Of a DNA stretch of 64,000 nucleotides, positions 55,990 to 64,000 are shown piece by piece. The translations under genes were made by a program, and so were the position numbers. Positions within the stretch are counted from its first letter, which is position 1, and each line of letters begins with the position of its first letter. The notes under the pieces were generated by a model. The model was not told the origin of the DNA. It saw only the letters and a list, made by a program, of their open reading frames with translations, and made no database searches. The stretch spans positions 23,675,175-23,739,174 of the forward strand of contig JAVHZZ010000003.1 of NCBI GenBank assembly GCA_036250195.1, written 5' to 3'. Origin of the DNA: Mixophyes australis (Eukaryota > Chordata > Amphibia > Anura > Limnodynastidae).

Positions 55990-57217
55990 ACGGCCCGCAG
56001 AGGAGAACTAAACAAAGGCTACAGAGATACAGTTAGATGAGACCAAACGGGGGCTGCTGAGATACAGTAAGATGAGTCTGAGTAGAGGCTGCTGAGATAC
56101 AGTTAGATGAGTCTGAGTAGAGGCTGCTGAGATACAGTTAGATGAGTCTGAGTGAAGGCTGCTGAGATACAGTTAGATGAGACTGAGTAGAGGTTGCTGA
56201 GATACAGTTAGATGAGTCTGAGTGAAGGCTGCTGAGATACAGTTAGATGAGTCTGAGTAGAGGCTGCTGAGATACAGTAAGATGAGTCTGAGTGAAGGCT
56301 GCTGAGATACAGTTAGATGAGACTGAGTAGAGGCTGCTGAGAAACAGATGAGTCTGAGTGAAGGCTGCTGAGATACAGTTAGATGAGTCTGAGTGAAGGC
56401 TGCTGAGATACAGTTAGATGAGTCTGAGTAGAGGCTGCTGAGATACAGTTAGATAAGACTGAGTAGAGGCTGCTGAGATACAGTTAGATGAGTCTGAGTA
56501 GAGGCTGCTGAGATACAGTTAGATGAGACTGAGTAGAGGCTGCTGAGAAACAGATGAGTCTGAGTGAAGGCTGCTGAGATACAGTTAGATGAGTCTGAGT
56601 AGAGGCTGCTGAGATACAGTTAGATGAGACTGAGTAGAGGCTGCTGAGATACAGTTAGATGAGTCTGAGTAGAGGCTGCTGAGAAACAGATGAGTCTGAG
56701 TAGAGGCTGCTGAGATACAGTTAGATGAGTCTGAGTAGAGGCTGCTGAGATACAGTTAGATGAGACTGAGTAGAGGCTGCTGAGATACAGTTAGATGAGT
56801 CTGAGTAGAGGCTGCTGAGAAACAGATGAGTCTGAGTAGAGGCTGCTGAGATACAGTTAGATGAGACTGAGTAGAGGCTGCTGAGATACAGTTAGATGAG
56901 TCTGAGTAGAGGCTGCTGAGATACAGTTAGATGAGTCTGAGTAGAGGCTGCTGAGATACAGTTAGATGAGACTGAGTAGAGGTTGCTGAGATACAGTAAG
57001 ATGAGTCTGAGTGAAGGCTGCTGAGATACAGTTAGATGAGTCTGAGTAGAGGCTGCTGAGATACAGTTAGATAAGACTGAGTAGAGGCTGCTGAGATACA
57101 GTTAGATGAGTCTGAGTAGAGGCTGCTGAGATACAGTTAGATGAGACTGAGTAGAGGCTGCTGAGGTACAGTTAGATGAGTCTGAGTGAATGCTGCTGAG
57201 ATAGTGTTAGATGAGTC
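55990..57217. repeat. 35-bp minisatellite, left block
   Basis: About 35 copies of GCTGCTGAGATACAGTTAGA plus TGAGTCTGAGTAGAG (35 bp). Variants are GACTGAGTAGAG, GTGAAGGCTG and a short form with GAAACAGATGAG (about 29 bp) that recurs several times. It continues beyond the inserted element at 59206. Confidence 0.96.
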
Positions 57218-57959
57218 CAGGGCCTGATTAAGGGTTCTGGCCGCCCTAGGCTAATACGGCCGCAGCGCCCCCCCCCCCCCCCTCCTCCGAATATATAGGT
57301 GTATAGGAACACTCCTGAATATGAATGTTCAGGTGTATTCTCCAGCATTCAAATTTAGACAGATTGTGCCATTGTCTCTTACCTGTCCTTGCTCTTCTCT
57401 CTTGCAACTTTGTTATCCTCTCGCTGGCTTCTGGAAAGTTGGCGTCCTTTTTTGAAAATGCAAAAATGTATTATAATGCAAACCCTGAATGATTAGGCCC
57501 TTTAGTTAAAACAAAACACTCCATTATGGCCAGCTAAAAGTACCCCATTGGACAGGCATATATAAGCAATATCTGAATATTTGTTGTTAATCAAATACAA
57601 ACCTCTACCAGCCCCATCTCACTAATATTTAGTATTCTAGTGATTGCTGAGACCACCCATGTGACCACCACACAATCATGAGATTCTGTTCCCCATTTTT
57701 TAAATACCCCCTGCAGCCATTTTCCTTAACCACAACCCCCCCCCCCACAGCCATTTTCCTTAACCCCTGCTGCAGCCATTTTCTTTACCTCCCACCCTGC
57801 ATCCACCCCCCTTGCAGCTATTTTCCTTACCTCCACTCTGCTAGCTAGCTATCCCCTCCCCCCGTCACATCAAAACTCCCCCAGTCACATATATCAGCCC
57901 CTCTCCTCTGCCCTCCTTCATACATATCAACCTCTCTCCCTCCCTATACCATACTTACC

Positions 57960-58272
57960 AACTTTCTGTTGGTGAAATCCGGGAGCCTGCAGAGGAGGTG
58001 GGCGTAACGGGGGGGCGGGGCTCCAAGTGGCGTCATTTTGGACCTGCCCCCATGACGTGATGACGCAAAATGCGTCATTTGACAGCGGGGGGCGGGGCCA
58101 AACGCCGCGATTCACCGGGAATCGCGGCGTTTGGGACTTAATTCTGCCCACTTCACTAGGAAGTGGGCAGAATTATCCAGATGCGGGGGATTGCCACACT
58201 CGCCCGGGAGCCCGGGAGACTCTCGCAAAATGCGGGAGTCTCCCGGATATTTCGGGAGAGTTGGCAAGTCTG
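57960..58272. mobile_element. MITE with CTTGCCAACT-type termini
   Basis: CTTACCAACTTTCTGTTGG, followed by AAATCCGGGAG at the left, is matched by the inverse of CTTGCCAACTCTCCCGAAAT, ATCCGGGAG at the right. The interior is GC-rich with internal palindromes (ATTCTGCCCACTTC / GAAGTGGGCAGAAT; AACGCCGCGATTC / GAATCGCGGCGTT; ATGACGCAAAATGCGTCAT). The superfamily is not clear. Confidence 0.75.
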
Positions 58273-58284
58273 CCCTATACATAT

Positions 58285-58855
58285 GCATGACAGTCCCCCC
58301 TCTCCCTCCCTATAGATATGCAGGGTAGTCCCCCCCCCCCTCCCTATAGATATGCAGGGTAGTTCCCCCCCCTCTCTATAGATATGCAGTGTAGTTCATC
58401 CCCTCCCTATAGATATGCAGGGCAGTTCCCCCCCCTCCCTATAGATATGCAGGGCAGTTCCCCCCCCTCCCTATAGATATGCAGGGCAGTTCCCCCCCTC
58501 CCTATAGATATGCAGGGCAGTTCCCCCCCTCCCTATAGATATGCAGGGCAGTTCCCCCTCCCTATAGATATGCAGGGCAGTTCCCCCCCCCTCCCTATAG
58601 ATATGCAGGGCAGTTCCCCCCCCCCTCCCTATAGATATGCAGGGCAGTTCCCCCCCCCCTCCCTATAGATATGCAGGGCAGTTCCCCCCCCCTCCCTATA
58701 GATATGCAGGGCAGTTCCCCCCCCCCCCTCCCTATAGATATGCAGGGCAGTTCCCCCCCTCCCTATAGATATGCAGGGCAGTTCCCCCCCCCTCCCTATA
58801 GATATGCAGGGCAGTTCCCCCCCCTCCCTATAGATATGCAGGGCAGTTCCCCCCA
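58285..58855. repeat. C-rich minisatellite inside the hAT-like element
   Basis: About 18 copies of CCCTATAGATATGCAGGGCA plus GTTCCCCCCCCT, 29-35 bp long. The length varies because the C-run ranges from 5 to 11. The left copies have GGTAGT in place of GGCAGT. Confidence 0.95.
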
Positions 58856-59205
58856 TCACTTACCTGTAGTTGTGCCAGCGTCGCTCCTCTCCTCAGATCA
58901 GCAGATAGGAAGTGAAGACGTCCTGCTTCCTGTCTGCTGCACAGCAACAGGCAGCCTGGCGATTGGCTGTGTGTTGCTAACCACTGAAGACCAATGCTTT
59001 TGATCGTCGAGCCCTCCACCCCCCCGCAGCGCCCCCCCCCCCCCCCCCCGCGGCGACCCCCAGCGGCGACCCCCCCACCCCGAAAAAAAAATGAATGAAG
59101 AAAAAAAAAAATTAAAAAAAAAAAAAAATACCCACAGTGCCGCGCCCCCCGGGACCCAGCGCCCCAGGCTGCAGCCTGGTCAGCCTAGTGGTTGATCAGG
59201 CCCTG

Positions 59206-62200
59206 GTGCTGAGATACAGTTAGATGACTCTGAGTAAAGGCTGCTGAGACAGAGATGAGTCTGACTAGAGTTTGCTGAGATACAGTTAGATGAGTCTGAG
59301 TAGAGGCTGCTGAGATACAGTTAGATGAGTCTGAATAGAGGCTGCTGAGATACAGTTAGATGAGTCTGAGTAGAGGCTGCTGAGATACAGTTAGATGAGA
59401 CTGAGTAGAGTTTGCTGAGATACAGTTAGATGAGTCTGAGTAGAGGCTGCTGAGATACAGTTAGATGAGTCTGAGTAGAGGCTGCTGAGATACAGTTAGA
59501 TGAGACTGAGTAGAGGCTGCTGAGATACAGTTAGATGAGTCTGAGTGAAGGCTGCTGAGATACAGTTAGATGAGTCTGAGTAGAGGCTGCTGAGATACAG
59601 TTAGATGAGTCTGAGTAGAGGCTGCTGAGATACAGTTAGATGAGACTGAGTAGAGGCTGCTGAGATACAGTTAGATGAGTCTGAGTGAAGGCTTCTGAGA
59701 TACAGTTAGATGAGACTGAGTAGAGGCTGCTGAGGTACAGTTAGATGAGACTGAGTAGAGGCTGCTGAGATACAGTTAGATGAGTCTGAGTGAAGGCTTC
59801 TGAGATACAGTTAGATGAGACTGAGTAGAGGCTGCTGAGGTACAGTTAGATAAGTCTGAGTGAATGCTGCTGAGATAGTGTTAGATGAGTCTGAGTAGAG
59901 GCTGTTGAGATACAGTTAGATGAGTCTGAGTAGAGGGTGCTGAGATACAGTTAGATGACTCTGAGTAAAGGCTGCTGAGACAGAGATGAGTCTGACTAGA
60001 GTTTGCTGAGATACAGTTAGATGAGTCTGAGTAGAGGTTGCTGAGATACAGTTAGATGAGTCTGATTAGAGGCTGCTGAGATACAGTTAGATGAGTCTGA
60101 GTAGAGGTTGCTGATATACAGTAAGATGAGTCTGAGTAGAGGTTGCTGATGTACAGTAAGATAAGTCTGAATAGAGGCTGCTGAGATACAGTTAGATGAG
60201 TCTGATTAGAGGCTGCTGAGATACAGTTAGATGAGTCTGAGTAGAGGTTGCTGATATACAGTAAGATGAGTCTGAGTAGAGGCTGCTGAGATACAGTTAG
60301 ATAAGTCTGATTAGAGGCTGCTGAGATACAGTTAGATAAGTCTGATTAGAGGCTGTCTAGATAAGGTTAGATGAGTCTGAGTAGAGGCTGCTGAAATATA
60401 GTTAGATGAGTCTGAGTAGAGGCTGCTGAGATATAGTTAGATGAGTCTGAGTAGAGGCTGCGGAGATACAGTTAGAGGAGTCTGAGTAGAGGCTGCTGAG
60501 ATACAGTTAGAGGAGTCTGAGTAGAGGCTGCTGAGATACAGTTAGATGAGTCTGAGTAGAGACTGCTGAGATAAAGTTATAGGAGTCTGAGTAGAGGCTG
60601 CTGAGATACAGTTAGATGAGTCTAAATAGAGGTTGCTGAGATACAGTTAGGTGAGACTGAGCAGAGGTTGCTGAGATACAGTTAGATGAGTCTGAGTGAA
60701 GGCTGCTGAGAAACAGTTAGATGAGTCTGAGTGAAGGCTTCTGAGATACAGTTAGATGAGACTGAGTAGAGGCTGCTGAGGTACAGTTAGATGAGTCTGA
60801 GTGAATGCTGCTGAGATAGTGTTAGATGAGTCTGAGTAGAGGCTGCTGAGATACAGTTAGATGAGTCTGAGTAGAGGCTGCTGAGACAGAGATGAGTCTG
60901 ACTAGAGTTTGCTGAGATACAGTTAGATGAGTCTGAGTAGAGGTTGCTGAGATACAGTTAGAGGAGTCTGAGTAGAGGTGGCTGAGATACAGTAAGATGA
61001 GTCTGAATAGAGGCTGCTGAGATACAGTTAGATGAGTCTGAATAGAGGCTGCTGAGATACAGTTAGATGAGACTGAGTAGAGGCTGCTGAGATACAGTAA
61101 GATGAGTCTGAATAGAGGCTGCTGAGATACAGTTAGATGAGTCTGATTAGAGGCTGCTGAGATACATTAAGATGAGTCTGAATAGAGGCTGCTGAGATAC
61201 AGTTAGATGAGTCTGAATAGAGGCTGCTGAGATACTGTTAGAGGAGTCTGATTAGAGGTTGCTGAGATACAGTTAGATGAGTCTGATTAGAGGCTGCTGA
61301 GATACAGTTAGATGAGTCTGAGTAGAGGTTGCTGATATACAGTAAGATGAGTCTGAGTAGAGGTGGCTGAGATACAGTAAGATGAGTCTGAATAGAGGCT
61401 GCTGAGATACAGTAAGATGAATCTGAATAGAGGCTGCTGAGATACAGTTAGATGAGTCTGATTAGAGGCTGCTGAGATACAGTTAGATGAGTCTGAGTAG
61501 AGGTTGCTGATATACAGTAAGATGAGTCTGAGTAGAGGTTGCTGATGTACAGTAAGATAAGTCTGAATAGAGGCTGCTGAGATACAGTTAGATGAGACTG
61601 AGTAGAGGCTGCTGAGATACAGTTAGATGAGTCTGAGTAGAGGGTGCTGAGATACAGTTAGATGAGTCTGAATATAGGCTGCTGAGATACAGTTAGATGA
61701 GTCTGAGTAGAGGGTGCTGAGATACAGTTAGATGAGTCTGAATATAGGCTGCTGAGATAAAGTTAGATAAGTCTGATTAGAGGCTGTCTAGATAAGGTTA
61801 GATGAGTCTGAGTAGAGGCTGCTGAAATATAGTTAGATGAGTCTGAGTAGAGGCTGCTGAGATATAGTTAGATGAGTCTGAGTAGAGGCTGCGGAGATAC
61901 ATTTAGATGAGTCTGAGTAGAGGTTGCTGAGATACAGTTAGATGAGTCTGATTAGAGGCTGCTGAGATACAGTTAGATGAGTCTGAATATAGGCTGCTGA
62001 GATACAGTTAGATAAGTCTGATTAGAGGCTGTCTAGATAAGGTTAGATGAGTCTGAGTAGAGGCTGCTGAAATATAGTTAGATGAGTCTGAGTAGAGGCT
62101 GCTGAGATATAGTTAGATGAGTCTGAGTAGAGGCTGCGGAGATACAGTTAGAGGAGTCTGAGTAGAGGCTGCTGAGATACAGTTAGATGAGTCTGAGTAG

Positions 62201-64000
62201 AGACTGCTGAGATAAAGTTATAGGAGTCTGAGTAGAGGCTGCTGAGATACAGTTAGATGAGTCTGAGTAGAGGTTGCTGAGATACAGTTAAATGAGTCTG
62301 ATTAGAGGCTGCTGAGATACAGTTAGATGAGTCTGAGTAGAGGTTGCTGAGATACAGTTAGATGAGTCTGAGTAGAGGTTGCTGAGATACAGTTAAATGA
62401 GTCTGAATATAGGCTGCTGAGATACAGTTAGATGAGTCTGAATAGAGGCTGCTGAGATACAGTTAGATGAGTCTGAGTAGAGGTTGCTGATATACAGTAA
62501 GATGAGTCTGAGTAGAGGCTGCTGAGATACAGTTAAATGAGTCTGATTAGAGGCTGCTGAGATACAGTTAAATGAGTCTGATTAGAGGCTGCTGAGATAC
62601 AGTTAGATGAGTCTGATTAGAGGCTGCTGAGATACAGTTAGATAAGTCTGATTAGAGGCTGCTGAGATACAGTTAGATAAGTCTGATTAGAGGCTGTCTA
62701 GATAAGGTTAGATGAGTCTAAGTAGAGGCTGCTGAAATATAGTTAGATGAGTCTGAGTAGAGGCTGCTGAGATATAGTTAGATGAGTCTGAGTAGAGGCT
62801 GCGGAGATACAGTTAGAGGAGTCTGAGTAGAGGCTGCTGAGATACAGTTAGAGGAGTCTGAGTAGAGGCTGCTGAGATACAGTTAGATGAGTCTGAGTAG
62901 AGACTGCTGAGATAAAGTTATAGGAGTCTAATTAGAGGCTGCTGAGATACAGTTAGATGAGTCTGAGTAGGGGTTGCTGAGATACAGTTAGGTGAGTCTG
63001 ATTAGAGGCTGCTGAGATACAGTTAGATAAGTCTGATTAGAGGCTGCTGAGATACAGTTAGATAAGTCTGATTAGAGGCTGTCTAGATAAGGTTAGATGA
63101 GTCTGAGTAGAGGCTGCTGAAATATAGTTAGATGAGTCTGAGTAGAGGCTGCTGAGATATAGTTAGATGAGTCTGAGTAGAGGCTGCGGAGATACAGTTA
63201 GAGGAGTCTGAGTAGAGGCTGCTGAGATACAGTTAGAGGAGTCTGAGTAGAGGCTGCTGAGATACAGTTAGATGATTCTGAGTAGAGACTGCTGAGATAA
63301 AGTTATAGGAGTCTGAGTAGAGGCTGCTGAGATACAGTTAGATGAGTCTGAGTAGGGGTTGCTGAGATACAGTTAGGTGAGACTGAGCAGAGGTTGCTGA
63401 GATACAGTTAGATGAGTCTGAGTGAAGGCTGCTGAGATACAGTTAGATGAGTCTGAGTGAAGGCTTCTGAGATACAGTTAGATGAGACTGAGTAGAGGCT
63501 GCTGAGGTACAGTTAGATGAGTCTGAGTGAATGCTGCTGAGATAGTGTTAGATGAGTTTGAGTAGAGGGTGCTGAGATACAGTTAGATGACTCTGAGTAA
63601 AGGCTGCTGAGACAGAGATGAGTCTGACTAGAGTTTGCTGAGATACAGTTAGATGAGTCTGAGTAGAGGTTGCTGAGATACAGTTAGATGAGTCTGAGTA
63701 GAGGTTGCTGAGATACAGTTAGATGAGTCTGAATAGAGGCTGCTGAGATACAGTTAGATGAGACTGAGTAGAGGCTGCTGAAATACAGTGAGATGAGCCT
63801 TAGTAGAGGCTGCTGAGATACAGTTAGATGAGTCTGAATAGAGGCTGCTGAGATACAGTTAGATGAGTCTGATTAGAGGCTGCTGAGATACAGTTAGATG
63901 ATTCTGAGTAGAGGCTGTCTAGATAAGGTTAGATAAGTCTGATTAGAGGCTGCTGAGATACAGTTAGATAAGTCTGATTAGAGGCTGTCTAGATAAGGTT
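59206..64000. repeat. 35-bp minisatellite, right block (runs off the right edge)
   Basis: Continues the array of 55990-57217 for at least 4.8 kb. Unit variants recur in the same order: GGCTGTCTAGATAAGGTTAG, then GCTGAAATATAG, then GCTGAGATATAG, then GCGGAGATACAGTTAGAGGA, then GACTGCTGAGATAAAGTTAT. The marker GGCTGTCTAG starts at 60351, 61782, 62027, 62692, 63077, 63913 and 63983. Most spacings are multiples of 35, so blocks of several units were copied together. No long frame remains open. The right limit lies outside the window. Confidence 0.96.

Larger units (their letters stand above)
57218..59205. mobile_element. hAT-like element inserted in the 35-bp array
   Basis: It starts CAGGGCCTGATTAAGGG and ends with the inverse of CAGGGCCTGATCAACCAC. 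CTAGGCT follows in both arms. No 8-bp duplication is visible: the flanks are GATGAGTC and GTGCTGAG, both array sequence, so unequal exchange in the array may have removed it. Inside are a second MITE, a C-rich minisatellite, homopolymer runs (C22, A-rich) and no transposase. Confidence 0.75.

Overview
This window looks like vertebrate nuclear DNA, most probably from an anuran amphibian with a large, repeat-rich genome. The one host gene is the first coding exon of an XK-related protein 6 (XKR6) gene on the minus strand (5872-6524), with a CpG-rich promoter region. Evidence for a frog is the mix of repeats: palindromic MITEs, V-SINE-like elements, CR1/L2-group LINEs, many hAT elements, Tc1 and pogo elements, solo LTRs with 5-bp duplications and a Penelope-type insertion with a hammerhead-like motif. 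The species cannot be fixed from the sequence alone.

Layout. Bases 1-5871 are the start of XKR6 intron 1 (gene reads right to left), with a hAT MITE and two minisatellites. Bases 5872-6660 hold exon 1, the 5'UTR and the CpG-rich region. An AT-rich tandem array (6830-7775) lies just upstream. From 7.8 to 20 kb the sequence is mostly old non-coding DNA, with a MITE, a decayed hAT transposon with a transposase remnant (12487-13118), a SINE and a minisatellite interrupted by a hAT MITE. Bases 20638-27748 form a nested stack: a MITE split by a minus-strand LINE, itself split by a 1.8-kb solo LTR with a perfect 5-bp duplication. At 28201-29850 another MITE is split by a Penelope-like insertion that contains a LINE 3' end. 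Bases 31.1-32.4 kb are a minisatellite interrupted by a hAT MITE. Bases 34.3-37.8 kb hold a decayed plus-strand LINE and two solo LTRs.

The most unusual unit is 39441-42540: a 3.1-kb hAT-type element with an exact 8-bp target duplication, a TATA-like promoter, fourteen copies of a 100-bp direct repeat and an intact 219-codon ORF of unrecognised function. It is followed by another MITE, a 1.1-kb hAT element with its own minisatellite, a Tc1 relic, a pogo/Tigger relic split by a solo LTR, a 2.2-kb 24-bp minisatellite with artefactual long ORFs, and a 35-bp minisatellite of about 8 kb that runs off the right edge and is itself interrupted by a 2-kb hAT-like element.

There is no operon-like organisation. 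Apart from XKR6 exon 1, the coding sequences are those of mobile elements, nearly all broken. Coordinates of repeats without a visible target duplication are approximate by tens of bases.
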